Origin: Bacteroidota bacterium
GTDB taxonomy: Bacteria; Bacteroidota; Bacteroidia; Bacteroidales; Tenuifilaceae
NCBI GenBank assembly: GCA_029560875.1
Contig: JAKQKB010000176.1
Location: forward strand, 30,557 to 94,556
DNA length: 64,000 nt
Direction of reading: 5' to 3'
The notes under the pieces were generated by a model that worked only from the letters and a program-made list of their open reading frames with translations, was not told the DNA's origin and searched no databases. A program made the translations under genes and the position numbers. Positions within the stretch are counted from its first letter, which is position 1. The number at the start of each line of letters is the position of its first letter. Of the stretch, positions 17,112 to 28,599 are shown piece by piece.

Positions 17112-18023
17112 TTAACTGGTAGGGCCTGTATCTGTTTTGGCCTCTATTGTAGTCTGAGTTGTTGATGATACATTGGAAAGGAAGTTGTATCCTGTTTTGC
17201 TTTCAATATAATCAACTGTTGTGCGGTAGTAACCCCATGCTTGGTTACTTACTGTTTGGGTGTTTGGCATCCAAACTGCAATAATGCGTGTAGATGAGGT
17301 TATTCTAGTTACATCGCTTGAGCCAACTGGTAGCACAACGATAATTTTCCAAACATACGAAGGAACAACAATGTTTTTTGATGAAATTGTCTGTTTTGTG
17401 CCACTCGAACCTGTTCCACCTTGTCCGTAAGGTCCCGATATAATGTAAAGTTCATTTCCTGCATTAATCAAAGTTCTGCAATAGTTTTCAAGGTTAGCCC
17501 AGGTTATTTGGTTGTTTTTGGGGGCCTGAGGAATCATATTAGTCATTAGAAAAGTTGCAGAGTTGTCGGTGGTTGATCCTGTGCGATCGGCACTTGGACA
17601 CATATGTCCACGGTCGAATCCTGAGCCACTATAGTCGGTTCCACCTACTTTTACCCAACTCGATGGGAGTGTTGCATCTGCTCTAAAATCATCCTGACGA
17701 GCAGCAGAGCCTATCCATGCAGTGCTAAGATGCCACGATACCCAGTTACAAGTTTTTTTGCTATTGTTGTACGACATTGTGTACTGGGTTTTGGTCATTA
17801 GGTAATTGTTGGCATTTGATGTGCTTGTGGTTGCGCCCGATGGATTACCCAATGCCATATTGTTATCGCGAGTAGCAGTGGCTTTTTGTCCATTGTCCTC
17901 AGTTGGAGTTTCAGTAACCTTTTCTGGAATAATTATTTCTTCCTTTTCGCAGGAAACCAAAATGGCCATAGCAGAAATGGATGCTATGAGCAATAATCTA
18001 GTAGTTAATCTTTTGATTTTCAT
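17112..18023 (-). CDS. DNA/RNA non-specific endonuclease, lipoprotein
   Basis: A 303-residue nuclease of the NUC1 beta-beta-alpha-metal family. It has a lipoprotein signal with lipobox ILVSC (Cys25), a linker of about 50 residues, and the catalytic motif DRGHMCPSADR (137-147, general base His140). It then shows the MTNMIPQAPKNNQITWANLE block with the metal-binding Asn. It would hydrolyse DNA or RNA at the cell surface or in the periplasm, plausibly for nucleotide scavenging. Its closest named relatives are NucA/EndoG-type enzymes. It is divergent from the WG-repeat gene. Confidence 0.88.
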   Translation of the reverse strand: MKIKRLTTRLLLIASISAMAILVSCEKEEIIIPEKVTETPTEDNGQKATATRDNNMALGNPSGATTSTSNANNYLMTKTQYTMSYNNSKKTCNWVSWHLSTAWIGSAARQDDFRADATLPSSWVKVGGTDYSGSGFDRGHMCPSADRTGSTTDNSATFLMTNMIPQAPKNNQITWANLENYCRTLINAGNELYIISGPYGQGGTGSSGTKQTISSKNIVVPSYVWKIIVVLPVGSSDVTRITSSTRIIAVWMPNTQTVSNQAWGYYRTTVDYIESKTGYNFLSNVSSTTQTTIEAKTDTGPTS

Positions 18024-18402
18024 AAATAATAGGTTTTAGGTTGGTGCGATAAATGTAATGAGATGATTCAATAAAGGTTATAGTAATTGTGTTTTATTAT
18101 TCTTAAGTTTTTGTGAAGTTTAAGAATAAACCAATAGTTATTTCGTTTAAAAATTTCTTTTTACTGCCTATTGTTATGTTTTGGTTGATATTGTCTTAGT
18201 AGTGTAAGGGTTTTGTTATTCTGGATTCTTAACGTATATTAACAGTAATTTTTATTCTTGTTGATAAGTTGATGTGATAGAGTTTGCACTCTTTTTAACT
18301 TTTCCAATTAACATCTATTTTTTTTGCAAAAATTAATGTAGGTTTGTATTTGTGTTCAATTTGAACCAAAAACTCTTTTCATTGATGCTAAAACTTTGAA
18401 TT
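18024..18402. other. AT-rich divergent intergenic region
   Basis: This 379-base region between two divergent genes holds no open frame of interest. It contains a 10-bp inverted repeat, TTATTCTTAA (18097-18106) and TTAAGAATAA (18120-18129), which may be an operator or an RNA hairpin. It also contains a -7-like TAGGTTTG (18339-18346) 57 bases before the WG gene, without a well-placed -33 box. Confidence 0.4.
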
Positions 18403-19320
18403 ATGCAAAGGATAATTCTTACTCTGATAGTTCTACTCTCGACTTTAACTGTTTGTGCTCAAAATGCAACCGATAGGAAGAAGCAATCGGGACCTTTCCC
18501 CAAGGATTGGGTTTTAGTTGAGAAGGGAGGGCTTTATGGATTTATCTCAAGCGAAGGCAAGGAGATTATAAAACCACAGTACACAAGGGTATCTGCTTTC
18601 GATGAGGTTCAGCGAGGCTGGGCTCAGGTTGAAAAGGATGGTTTTATTGGATTTATATCGATTGATGGGAAAGAGATAATTAAACCTCAGTATACAAAGG
18701 TTCACCCTTTTGGAGAGTTGCAGAAAGGTTGGGCATTAGTTGAAGTGAATGGTTTGTATGGTTTTATTTCCAACGAGGGGCGCGAAATGATTAGCCCTAT
18801 TTATAGTAAAATTCATCCATTTGGAGAGCATTACAAAAACCTTGCTTTGGTTGAAAAGGATGGACTTTTTGGCTTTATCTCTATCGATGGAAATGAGGTG
18901 GCTAAACCCCAATACCAAAAAATTAGTGCTTTTGGTGAGTATCAAAAGGATTGGGCTTTAGTCGAGAAGGAGAGTCTTTTGGGTTTTATAAATGGTGAAG
19001 GTAAGGAAATAATCAAACCACAATACAATAAGGTGTCTCCATTTGGTGAGTATACAAAGGGCTGGGCATTGGTTCAAAAGGATAGGTTTTTGGGATTTAT
19101 ATCATTTGAGGGCAAGGAAGTTATTAAACCACAGTATGATCAAATAAAACCTTTTGGTCAGTTCCAGAAGGATTGGGCAATGGTTCAAAAGGATGGCCTT
19201 TGGGGATTTATTTCGCTGGAAGGCAAAGAGGTTGTAAAACCTAAGTACGAGAAAATAAACTTTGGTGATTCGCTTAGCAATAAGTTTGGAAAGCAGCCTG
19301 TAGCTGTTGATGGGAATTAA
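18403..19320 (+). CDS. secreted WG-repeat protein
   Basis: A 305-residue exported protein. After a signal peptide (about 1-20, LTVCAQ) it consists of seven WG repeats of 37 residues (about 34-298). Each repeat has the pattern W-A-L-V-E-K-D-G-L-x-G-F-I-S followed by x-x-G-K-E-I-I-K-P-Q-Y and F-G-E. The fourth unit has lost the leading Trp (KNLALVEKDG) and the fifth has ESLLGFIN. The repeats are very similar to each other, which suggests recent duplication. WG repeats are beta-propeller-like binding modules in many Bacteroidota secreted proteins; the ligand is unknown. It ends at a strong terminator. Confidence 0.85.
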   Translation: MQRIILTLIVLLSTLTVCAQNATDRKKQSGPFPKDWVLVEKGGLYGFISSEGKEIIKPQYTRVSAFDEVQRGWAQVEKDGFIGFISIDGKEIIKPQYTKVHPFGELQKGWALVEVNGLYGFISNEGREMISPIYSKIHPFGEHYKNLALVEKDGLFGFISIDGNEVAKPQYQKISAFGEYQKDWALVEKESLLGFINGEGKEIIKPQYNKVSPFGEYTKGWALVQKDRFLGFISFEGKEVIKPQYDQIKPFGQFQKDWAMVQKDGLWGFISLEGKEVVKPKYEKINFGDSLSNKFGKQPVAVDGN

Positions 19321-19354
19321 TCTACAACTAAACTTAACAATAAAGATATTTTTG

Positions 19355-19382
19355 TCCTCGATTTAATCGAGGATTTTTTTAT
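19355..19382 (+). terminator. intrinsic terminator after the WG-repeat gene
   Basis: Stem TCCTCGAT (19355-19362) with ATCGAGGA (19366-19373), loop TTA, followed by a long run of T residues. Confidence 0.9.
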
Positions 19383-19469
19383 AACTAATCCTTAGAAAAT
19401 TAGGCAGATTGTATTGATTTTTCACCAATAACTTAATAACCATTAACTAATAACTAATCCATAAAGCTA

Positions 19470-19499
19470 TTGTTTAAATAAAAAGTATCGTTATATTTG
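19470..19499 (+). promoter_or_regulatory. promoter of the met operon
   Basis: TTG (19470-19472) and TATATTTG (19492-19499), 19 bases apart, match the Bacteroidota consensus. Transcription would start near 19505, just upstream of the SAM aptamer at 19535. A degenerate TAACTAA-like stretch lies at 19420-19460. Confidence 0.65.
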
Positions 19500-19534
19500 C
19501 ACCATTCAAAATACTATTCTTTTAGCGAAAGGAT

Positions 19535-19638
19535 AGATTTATAGAGAAGAGCGGAGAGAACAGGCTCAATGAACCTCTAGCAACCTGCTACTAAAAGCAA
19601 GGTGCTAAAACCTGACCCGAAAGGGTAATTATAACTCT
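19535..19638 (+). promoter_or_regulatory. SAM-I (S-box) riboswitch aptamer
   Basis: The conserved S-box elements are present in order: AAGAG then GGAGAG (19547-19559), CAGGCTCAATGAACCT, AGCAACCTGC, AAGGTGCTAAA and CCTGACCCGAAAGGGTAA. The closing P1 helix pairs 19535-19543 with 19630-19638 (one mismatch). SAM binding would reduce expression of the methionine genes that follow. The spacer to the first start codon is unusually long (about 290 bases, see findings), and no ordinary terminator T-run follows. In the spacer TAAACT (19638-19643) can pair with AGTTTA (19657-19662), next to the P1 3' strand, as one candidate switch (inference). Confidence 0.92.
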
Positions 19639-21234
<1,596 letters not shown>

Positions 21235-21240
21235 AATCTA

Positions 21241-21292
21241 AAGTGCCTAGAATCTTACTTTAAGTATTCGAAGTACTCTAGGCACTTTTTTC
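21241..21292 (+). terminator. intrinsic terminator inside the met operon
   Basis: A stem of 11 bp (AAGTGCCTAGA at 21241-21251 with TCTAGGCACTT at 21277-21287) with an inner stem (TACTT at 21256-21260 with AAGTA at 21271-21275) is followed by a T-run. It lies 7 bases after the metY stop and before metX, so it may make metX and later genes less expressed than metY. Confidence 0.85.
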
Positions 21293-21314
21293 AAATACTA
21301 AAATATTAAACAAT

Positions 21315-22349
21315 ATGCAGGTTACTGAAGCAAATCTTAAAATCTCGAATCTTAAATTGGAGTGTGGTGAAAGCCTTAACGATATCAATGTGCGCTACCA
21401 TATCCTAGGCGATATATCAAAGAATCCCGATAAGGTAATTTGGATTTGCCATGCTTTTACGGCTAACAGTAATCCTGCCGATTGGTGGCCCGAGATGGTG
21501 GGCGAAGGAAGGGTTTTCGACCCCAACAAAACCCCTATTGTATGCGCTAATATTTTAGGTTCCTGCTATGGAACAACCGGTGCAATGTCTATCAATCCAA
21601 GTACGGGAAAACCCTATCTGCGCGATTTTCCATTAATTACATTCCGCGATGTAGTTCGGGTAAACAATGCTGTGAAAAAGCATTTGTCGATAGATAGAAT
21701 TTGGTTGATGATTGGCGGTTCCATTGGTGGTTTTCAGGCAATGGAGTGGGAATACTTATTCCCCGGAACAACAAAGCATCTTGCGTTAATTGCAACTACT
21801 GCAAAATCGTCACCTTGGGTTAAGGCTTTTAGTCAATCGCAGCGCTTGGCGCTACTTAGCGACGAGAGTTTTGTTCGTCAGGAGGTGGATGGAGGTAAAA
21901 ACGGACTATCCGCTGCGCGTAGCATAGCACTGCTGAGCTATAGGGGACGTAGTAGTTACAATATAACCCAACAGGACGAGGATGATAATTTGTTGGAGAA
22001 CTATCGTGCTTGCACTTATCAAACCTATCAGGGCGAAAAACTGGTGAAACGATTTGATGCCTATACATACTACTCCTTAACGTTAACGCTCGATAACCAT
22101 AATATTGGACGCGGACGTGGTTCGTTGGAGAGTGCGCTGGGCTCAATTAAGGCAAATACTATGGTTGTAGGAATTGATTCAGATATTCTATTCCCAGTTG
22201 AGGAGCAGAAGTTTTTGGCCAGTTCAATTCCAAATGCAAAGTACTACGAGATTCACTCGCAATTCTGCCACGATGGCTTTTTGATTGAGTATGAGCAGTT
22301 AACCGAAATTATTCGGAAATATTTAAAGGATTTTAATGAAGAGATATAG
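21315..22349 (+). CDS. metX: homoserine O-acetyltransferase (MetX family)
   Basis: A 344-residue alpha/beta-hydrolase-fold acyltransferase that activates homoserine for methionine synthesis. Seen: CHAFTANSNPADWW, the nucleophile elbow GGSIGG (Ser136), the Asp segment GIDSDILFP (288-290) and the His in FCHDGFL (His319). The ANILGSCYGTTG block is typical of the family. Acetyl versus succinyl specificity cannot be settled from the sequence by eye. It is between metY (81 bases upstream) and hom. Confidence 0.92.
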   Translation: MQVTEANLKISNLKLECGESLNDINVRYHILGDISKNPDKVIWICHAFTANSNPADWWPEMVGEGRVFDPNKTPIVCANILGSCYGTTGAMSINPSTGKPYLRDFPLITFRDVVRVNNAVKKHLSIDRIWLMIGGSIGGFQAMEWEYLFPGTTKHLALIATTAKSSPWVKAFSQSQRLALLSDESFVRQEVDGGKNGLSAARSIALLSYRGRSSYNITQQDEDDNLLENYRACTYQTYQGEKLVKRFDAYTYYSLTLTLDNHNIGRGRGSLESALGSIKANTMVVGIDSDILFPVEEQKFLASSIPNAKYYEIHSQFCHDGFLIEYEQLTEIIRKYLKDFNEEI

Positions 22350-22357
22350 TTGATGGA

Positions 22358-22446
22358 CAATAGTCCATAGACCATTGACGAAGAAATATCGCTTGTAAAC
22401 TGTGGACTATGGACTATGGACTGTAGACTATCGACTATCGACTATC
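22358..22446 (+). repeat. heptamer tandem repeat with inverted upstream copy
   Basis: Six tandem copies of a 7-base unit run from 22404 to 22445: GGACTAT, GGACTAT, GGACTGT, AGACTAT, CGACTAT, CGACTAT. About 30 bases upstream the sequence AATAGTCCATAGACC (about 22359-22373) is nearly the reverse complement of two units, so the region can form a hairpin. It fills most of the metX-hom gap (113 bases). Confidence 0.8.
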
Positions 22447-22462
22447 AAAAAACAAAAAAACA

Positions 22463-23728
22463 ATGGAAACAATATCAATAAATAAATCGAAACAAAGTCA
22501 AGTTAAAGAGAGTCAGTTGATTCAACGTCAGGTTATAGGTCTGTTCGGGTTTGGAACCGTAGGGCAGGGGCTTTACCACGTATTACAGGGTGTGCCAGCA
22601 TCAAAGGCGTATATCAAGAAAATCTGCGTGAAGCAAGAGTTTAAGGAGCGACCAGTTGACAAGAAACTTATCACTTTCGACCCAAACGTAATTCTTGATG
22701 ACCCAGAAATCAACCTTGTGGTTGAGTTAATTGATAATGCTGATGATGCATACAAATTTGTGAAAGCATCGTTGCTTTTGGGTAAGAGCGTTGTGTCGGG
22801 GAATAAAACAATGCTTTCGCATCATTTAGATGAGTTAATTCGTATTCAGCGCGAAACAGGTAGCGCTTTGCTCTACGATGCATCGGCTTGTGGCAGCATA
22901 CCTGTTATCCGTAACCTTGAGGAGTACTACGATAACGATTTGCTGACTTCAATTCGGGGTATTCTGAATGGCTCATCAAACTTTATTCTATCGCGAATTT
23001 TTAATCACGGCGAGAGTTATAATATTGCGCTTAAAAAAGCGCAGGACTTGGGCTTTGCCGAGAGTAATCCGGCCTTCGATGTAATGGGTTTTGATGCACT
23101 TTATAAGTTAATCATTCTTACAGTGCACGGTTTCGGAACGTACATTCATCCTAACGATGCTTTTTGTTACGGAATCCATAACCTATCAAAGTACGATATT
23201 CGCTATGCTCAGGAGCAAGGTAAGAAGATTAAGCTTGTTGCAACACTCCGAAAACTCGACAACGACAACTTTACCATATTTGTTTTGCCCACCCTTGTTG
23301 ATTCCGACGATTACATTTACAATGTTGAGGACGAGTTCAACGGAGTTGTAATTGAGGGCGCCTACTACGATAAGCAGTTTATGTTTGGTAAGGGTGCTGG
23401 TGGATTCCCAACGGGCTCTGCTGTTTTAAGCGATATTTCGGCGCGTTTCCACAATTACCGTTACGAGTATAAAAAGTTAAATTTCTTTACTCCGCCAGCA
23501 TACACAACTGATGTTACGCTGGAACTGTTTATCCGTTACCACGATATGGTAGACCTTTCAATCTTCGATATTTATGAATTGATTGAGCGTTACAATGGGC
23601 CTGAGCATCGTTGGGTAATTGCAAAGGTTAAGCTCTCAACGCTGATAAAAGTGAAGGATTTAATTCCAAAGTTGAATCTTTTTATCGCTTTTACTGGAAA
23701 TTCGGATTTCAAAAGTGGTAACTTGTAA
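22463..23728 (+). CDS. hom: homoserine dehydrogenase
   Basis: A 421-residue oxidoreductase converting aspartate semialdehyde to homoserine. The NAD(P)-binding GLFGFGTVGQGLY is at about residues 28-40, followed by VVSGNKTMLS, the substrate region SACGSIPVIRNLEEYY, GILNGSSNFILSRI and AFDVMGFDALYKL. There is no fused aspartokinase and no clear ACT domain at the C-terminus. It sits between metX and metH, providing homoserine to the same operon. ATG 22463 is the first in frame. Confidence 0.92.
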   Translation: METISINKSKQSQVKESQLIQRQVIGLFGFGTVGQGLYHVLQGVPASKAYIKKICVKQEFKERPVDKKLITFDPNVILDDPEINLVVELIDNADDAYKFVKASLLLGKSVVSGNKTMLSHHLDELIRIQRETGSALLYDASACGSIPVIRNLEEYYDNDLLTSIRGILNGSSNFILSRIFNHGESYNIALKKAQDLGFAESNPAFDVMGFDALYKLIILTVHGFGTYIHPNDAFCYGIHNLSKYDIRYAQEQGKKIKLVATLRKLDNDNFTIFVLPTLVDSDDYIYNVEDEFNGVVIEGAYYDKQFMFGKGAGGFPTGSAVLSDISARFHNYRYEYKKLNFFTPPAYTTDVTLELFIRYHDMVDLSIFDIYELIERYNGPEHRWVIAKVKLSTLIKVKDLIPKLNLFIAFTGNSDFKSGNL

Positions 23729-23817
23729 TTTAAGTGATTAGGCTAATAGTTATTGGTTATTAAGAGGATTTAATGTCACATGTAACTGGTCACTCGTCAC
23801 TTTCTAAAGAAAACAAA

Positions 23818-26800
23818 ATGAAGAACAACATACTAACAGACCAATTAAGCCAACGAATCCTCGTTCTGGATGGTGCAATGGGAACAATGATTCAGCGATT
23901 TAAACTACAGGAGGACGATTTCCGTGGTTCGCTATTCGCAAATCATCCCCAGAACCTTAAGGGCGATAACGATTTGTTGGTTCTTACCCGGCCCGATGTA
24001 ATTGAGTCAATACATCGCGATTACTTGGCTGCAGGTGCCGATATTATTGAGACAAACACCTTCAACGCAACCACTATTTCGCAGGCCGATTACGGAATGC
24101 AGGATTGGGTTGAGAAAATTAACATTGAAGGGGCGCGTATTGCCCGCAAAGTTGCCGATGAATTTACTGCTCTGAATCCAAGTAAGCCAAGATTTGTGGC
24201 GGGTTCAATAGGGCCAACCAATCGCACCGCATCAATGTCGCCCGATGTGAACAGGCCAGGCTATCGTTCTGTCACATTCTTCGATTTAGTTTTGGCTTAC
24301 AGCCAGCAGGTTAGGGCGTTAATTGAGGGTGGTGTTGATATTCTTTTGGTTGAAACCATTTTCGATACGCTCAATGCCAAGGCAGCCCTTTTCGCAATAT
24401 CCAATGTTTTGGATGAGTTGCAGAGAGATGTTCCCGTAATGGTTTCGGCAACTGTGGCCGATGTCAGTGGTCGTTTGCTAGCTGGTCAAACCTTGGATGC
24501 TTTTCTGACCTCGGTATCGCATTACCCTTTACTTAGCGTTGGTTTGAACTGTGCTTTTGGTGCTGAGCAGTTGTTGCCATATATCGAGGAACTATCGGCC
24601 AAGTCAAAGTTTAGAATAAGCGTTCACCCAAATGCTGGCTTGCCAAATCAACTTGGACAGTACGACCAATCGGCGGAGCAAATGTCAGTTGTTGTTGAGC
24701 GAATATTGAAGTCGAACTTGGTTAATATTGTTGGTGGTTGCTGCGGTACAACTCCTTTGCATATTGAGAAGATAGCAGGTTTGGTTGATAGCTACTCACC
24801 CCGACAAGTTCCTTCAATCCAAAAGTATACCCGATTATCAGGTTTGGAATTGCTGGAGATACGACCCGATACCAACTTTTTGAACATTGGCGAGCGTACC
24901 AATGTGGCTGGCTCCAAAAAGTTTGCAAAACTAATTGCCGATGGTAAGTATGCCGAGGCCATATCAGTTGCACGCGAGCAGGTTGATGGCGGTGCGCAGG
25001 CCATTGATATTTGTATGGACGATGCCCTGATTAATGCACCTCAAGCAATGACTGAGTTTTTGAATATGGTTGCATCGGAACCCGATATTGCTAAAGTTCC
25101 TGTGATGATTGATTCGTCGAGGTTTGAGGCAATAGAGGCTGGTTTGCAGTGTACACAGGGCAAAAGCATAGTTAACTCAATTAGTTTGAAGGAGGGCGAG
25201 GCGGAATTCATTCGTCGTGCTAAACTAATAAGGCAGTATGGAGCAGCAGTTGTGGTAATGCTTTTCGATGAAAATGGGCAGGCCACAACCACCGAGCATC
25301 GTATTGCTGTGGCAGAGCGTTCCTATAAACTTCTTACGCAAGTTGCGGGCTATGAGCCCGAGGATATCATTTTCGACCCCAATATTCTTGCAATTGGAAC
25401 CGGAATGGTTGAACACGCATCGCAAGCTGTTAGTTTTATTGAAACTTGCAAGTGGATTAAGCAAAATCTTCCTGGTGCAAAGGTTAGCGGCGGCGTTAGC
25501 AATTTATCGTTCTCGTTTAGGGGGAATAATGCCATTCGCGAGGCCATTCACTCAGTTTTTCTGTATCACGCTATAAATGCGGGAATGGATATGGGCATTG
25601 TGAATCCATCGCTTTTGCAGGTTTACTCGGAAATTGAGCCCGATTTGTTGCAGTTGACTGAGGATTTAGTTTTAAATCGTAGACGCGATGCAACTGAGCG
25701 TTTGCTTGCATTTGCTCAAAATATCTCGCAGGAAAAAGTTGAGGAACATAAAATTCAGGAGTGGCGTAACGAACCGGTGGCTAAACGTTTACAGCACTCA
25801 CTTGTAAAGGGAATTACCGATTTTATAGTTGACGATACCAACGAAGCATATCGTAATTTGGGCTCTGCAATTAGTGTGATTGAAGGCCCTTTGATGGAAG
25901 GAATGGCCGAAGTTGGCAATCTGTTTGGCTCAGGAAAAATGTTTCTTCCTCAGGTTGTGAAAAGCGCTAGGGTAATGAAGGCTGCCGTGGCAGTTCTTGA
26001 ACCTTACCTGAATGGCACTGCTGAACTTGAGCAAAACCAAGCACAGAAAGGCACAATTGTGCTTGCCACTGTCAAGGGCGATGTTCACGATATCGGGAAA
26101 AATATTGTGGGCGTTGTGTTGGCCTGTAACGGTTACCGAATTATCGATTTGGGAGTAATGGTTCCAGTGGAGCGAATTATTGAGGAGATTGTGAAGAATA
26201 AAGCCGATATTTTGGGACTGAGTGGACTTATTACTCCCTCGCTCGACGAAATGGCCCACGTGGTTAGGGAATTGGAACGCAATAATATCAAAATTCCGGT
26301 TCTTATTGGAGGAGCAACCACATCGGAGTTGCATACTGCGCTGCGGATTGATACTGGCTATTCTGGGGCTGTGGTTCACGTAAAGGATGCATCGCAGGCC
26401 AGCGGAGTTGTGGCTAATCTTTTGAGTGACGAAAAGCGTCCCGCATACATTAATCAGGTGAAAGATAATTACGCTAAGTTGCGAGAAACCTATAGCGCTA
26501 GGAATATATCCTTGATTTCGGTGGATGATGCCCGTCGCAACTCCTTGAAATTGAATTGGAATGCGTATAATCCACCTGTTCCTAAGCAAACTGGAATTAT
26601 CAGGTTTGATAATTACTCTTTGAAAGAGATAAGAGAGTATATCGATTGGACTTTCTATTTCTTTTCGTGGGATATCAATGGTAAATACCCCGAGATATTC
26701 AACGACCCGTTAAAAGGAGCGGAGGCAAAGCGTTTGTTCGATGAGGCTAATGCTTTACTCGATGAGATTGTTGAGGGGAAATTGCTAAAGGCCTCAGGTG

Positions 26801-27486
26801 TTGTTGGAGTTTTTCCAGCAGCAGCAAGCGGCGATGATATTTTTATCTTTTCTGATGAATCGAGAAAGGAGATAAAGTCCAAGTTTTTCCAACTGCGTAA
26901 TCAGGAGAAGAAGGACGATGGTTTGCCAAACCTCTGTTTGTCCGATTTTATTGCACCTGTTGGCGCAAATGACGATTGGGTTGGATGCTTTGCAGTAACA
27001 GTTAGGCACGGAGCGGATGAGTTGGCCGAAAAATACCGTTCCGCCGGCGACGATTTTAAGGCGATAATGGTAAAAATTATTGCCGATAGGCTTGCTGAGG
27101 CCTTTGCGGAATTATTGCACCAAAAGATTCGTAGTGAGATATGGGCTTACAGCCCAGCCGAGGATTTGACCTTGCAGCAGATTCTGTCGGAGCGTTACAG
27201 TGGCATTCGTCCCGCACCGGGTTATCCTGCTTGCCCCGATCATCGTGGCAAACAGTTTATTTTCGATTTGCTCAATGTAACGCAAAACACAGGAATGACC
27301 TTAACCGAGAACCTCGCAATGAGTCCGGGGGCGTCGGTTGCGGGTTACTATTTCTCTCATCCCGAATCCAAGTACTTTACAGTGGGGAAAGTGTCGCAGG
27401 ATCAGGTGCGCGATTATGCTCATCGTCTAGAGCTGAGCGTTGAGGAGGTTGAGAAGTTTATTCCAACGTATTTAGCCTACAGGTAA
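23818..27486 (+). CDS. metH: cobalamin-dependent methionine synthase
   Basis: A 1222-residue enzyme that methylates homocysteine using 5-methyltetrahydrofolate and cobalamin. The homocysteine domain has zinc ligands Cys245 ([10 protein letters not shown]) and Cys308-Cys309 (GGCCGTTP). The folate domain begins [16 protein letters not shown]. The cap and B12 domain contain [12 protein letters not shown] (axial His757), and the C-terminal activation domain shows [12 protein letters not shown]. The length is normal (E. coli 1227). ATG 23818 is chosen since homology begins right there; an in-frame ATG at 23773 with a purine-rich site before it is possible but adds a repeat-like peptide. Confidence 0.97.
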   Translation: MKNNILTDQLSQRILVLDGAMGTMIQRFKLQEDDFRGSLFANHPQNLKGDNDLLVLTRPDVIESIHRDYLAAGADIIETNTFNATTISQADYGMQDWVEKINIEGARIARKVADEFTALNPSKPRFVAGSIGPTNRTASMSPDVNRPGYRSVTFFDLVLAYSQQVRALIEGGVDILLVETIFDTLNAKAALFAISNVLDELQRDVPVMVSATVADVSGRLLAGQTLDAFLTSVSHYPLLSVGLNCAFGAEQLLPYIEELSAKSKFRISVHPNAGLPNQLGQYDQSAEQMSVVVERILKSNLVNIVGGCCGTTPLHIEKIAGLVDSYSPRQVPSIQKYTRLSGLELLEIRPDTNFLNIGERTNVAGSKKFAKLIADGKYAEAISVAREQVDGGAQAIDICMDDALINAPQAMTEFLNMVASEPDIAKVPVMIDSSRFEAIEAGLQCTQGKSIVNSISLKEGEAEFIRRAKLIRQYGAAVVVMLFDENGQATTTEHRIAVAERSYKLLTQVAGYEPEDIIFDPNILAIGTGMVEHASQAVSFIETCKWIKQNLPGAKVSGGVSNLSFSFRGNNAIREAIHSVFLYHAINAGMDMGIVNPSLLQVYSEIEPDLLQLTEDLVLNRRRDATERLLAFAQNISQEKVEEHKIQEWRNEPVAKRLQHSLVKGITDFIVDDTNEAYRNLGSAISVIEGPLMEGMAEVGNLFGSGKMFLPQVVKSARVMKAAVAVLEPYLNGTAELEQNQAQKGTIVLATVKGDVHDIGKNIVGVVLACNGYRIIDLGVMVPVERIIEEIVKNKADILGLSGLITPSLDEMAHVVRELERNNIKIPVLIGGATTSELHTALRIDTGYSGAVVHVKDASQASGVVANLLSDEKRPAYINQVKDNYAKLRETYSARNISLISVDDARRNSLKLNWNAYNPPVPKQTGIIRFDNYSLKEIREYIDWTFYFFSWDINGKYPEIFNDPLKGAEAKRLFDEANALLDEIVEGKLLKASGVVGVFPAAASGDDIFIFSDESRKEIKSKFFQLRNQEKKDDGLPNLCLSDFIAPVGANDDWVGCFAVTVRHGADELAEKYRSAGDDFKAIMVKIIADRLAEAFAELLHQKIRSEIWAYSPAEDLTLQQILSERYSGIRPAPGYPACPDHRGKQFIFDLLNVTQNTGMTLTENLAMSPGASVAGYYFSHPESKYFTVGKVSQDQVRDYAHRLELSVEEVEKFIPTYLAYR

Positions 27487-27558
27487 AGCAGTTTCTACAT
27501 TTCTGCGTAAGCAGGAATCTATTTTGCTTTTTTTGATTAACGATTAATCTTACACGAA

Positions 27559-28512
27559 ATGAAAGTAATTAACATTCTAAAAAAGTCGAAATCAACGTTG
27601 TTCTCCTTTGAGTTGCTTCCTCCTCTAAAGGGTCATAACATTCAAACTATTTTTGATAGCATCGATAAGTTGGTTGAGTTCAATCCAGCATACATAAATA
27701 TTACATACCACAAGGAAGAGGTCGTTTATAGACCGGACCCTTTTGGGGGAGTTGAGCCAGTGAAAGTGCGCCGTAGACCAGGAACCGTTGGGCTTTCAGC
27801 AGCAATTCAGCAGCGATACAAAATTGATGTTGTTCCACACCTTATTTGTGGAGGTTTTGACACCCACGAAACCGAGGATGCGCTTATCGATTTGGACTTC
27901 CTTGGGATACAGAATGTGTTAGTTGTCCGTGGCGATGCCGATAAGATAACCGGAAAATTCGAACCCAAGAGGGGAGGGCATAGGTATGCTGTGGATTTGG
28001 TGCGTCAGGTGGAGAAGTTGAATAAGGGCATCTACCTTGAGAATCTTATGGAAACCCCTAAGCAAACAGAGTTTTGTGTTGGAGTTGCAGGTTATCCAGA
28101 GAAGCATCCAGAGTCACCCAATTTTGAATCGGATATTAAGCATTTAAAGGCAAAGGTCGATGCCGGCGCAAGTTATATTGTCACTCAGCTCTTCTTTGAT
28201 AATTCCAAGTATTTCAAATTTGTTGAAAGTTGTAGGAATGCAGGCATTAAAGTCCCAATAATTCCTGGAGTTAAACCAATATCAATAAAGGAGCATATTA
28301 GTTTGTTGCCCAAAGTATTTGGTGTTCAAATTCCGCAGGAACTAGTAAGTGCTGTTGAGAAATGTGAAACAAACCGTGAGGTGTACGAATTGGGCATAGA
28401 GTGGGCAATTAATCAGGCAAAGGAACTTAAGAGTGCCAATGTACCTGCAATACATTTTTACACTATGGGCAAATCCAACAATATTGCTAGGATTGCAAGT
28501 GCTGTTTTTTAA
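27559..28512 (+). CDS. metF: methylenetetrahydrofolate reductase
   Basis: A 317-residue flavoprotein that reduces 5,10-methylene-THF to 5-methyl-THF, the methyl donor for MetH. The TIM-barrel signatures seen are FSFELLPPLKG near the start, NITYHKE, VPHLICGGFDTHET, NVLVVRGDADK, VAGYPEKHPESP and QLFFDNSKYF. The length is typical. It is the last gene of the riboswitch-controlled met operon, 72 bases after metH. Confidence 0.95.
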   Translation: MKVINILKKSKSTLFSFELLPPLKGHNIQTIFDSIDKLVEFNPAYINITYHKEEVVYRPDPFGGVEPVKVRRRPGTVGLSAAIQQRYKIDVVPHLICGGFDTHETEDALIDLDFLGIQNVLVVRGDADKITGKFEPKRGGHRYAVDLVRQVEKLNKGIYLENLMETPKQTEFCVGVAGYPEKHPESPNFESDIKHLKAKVDAGASYIVTQLFFDNSKYFKFVESCRNAGIKVPIIPGVKPISIKEHISLLPKVFGVQIPQELVSAVEKCETNREVYELGIEWAINQAKELKSANVPAIHFYTMGKSNNIARIASAVF

Positions 28513-28599
28513 CATATTCGTTATAAAACTTGCTTTTAATTTGAATATGCCTTAACTTCAACATGCGAGATTTATCTCAATTTTTTGAATACTAAGTAT

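Noticed and set aside
23773..23817. Upstream ATG as the start of metH
   Set aside because: The extra 15 residues (SHVTGHSSL...) look like a translated repeat spacer and are absent from the family, although a purine-rich site before 23773 means this is not excluded.
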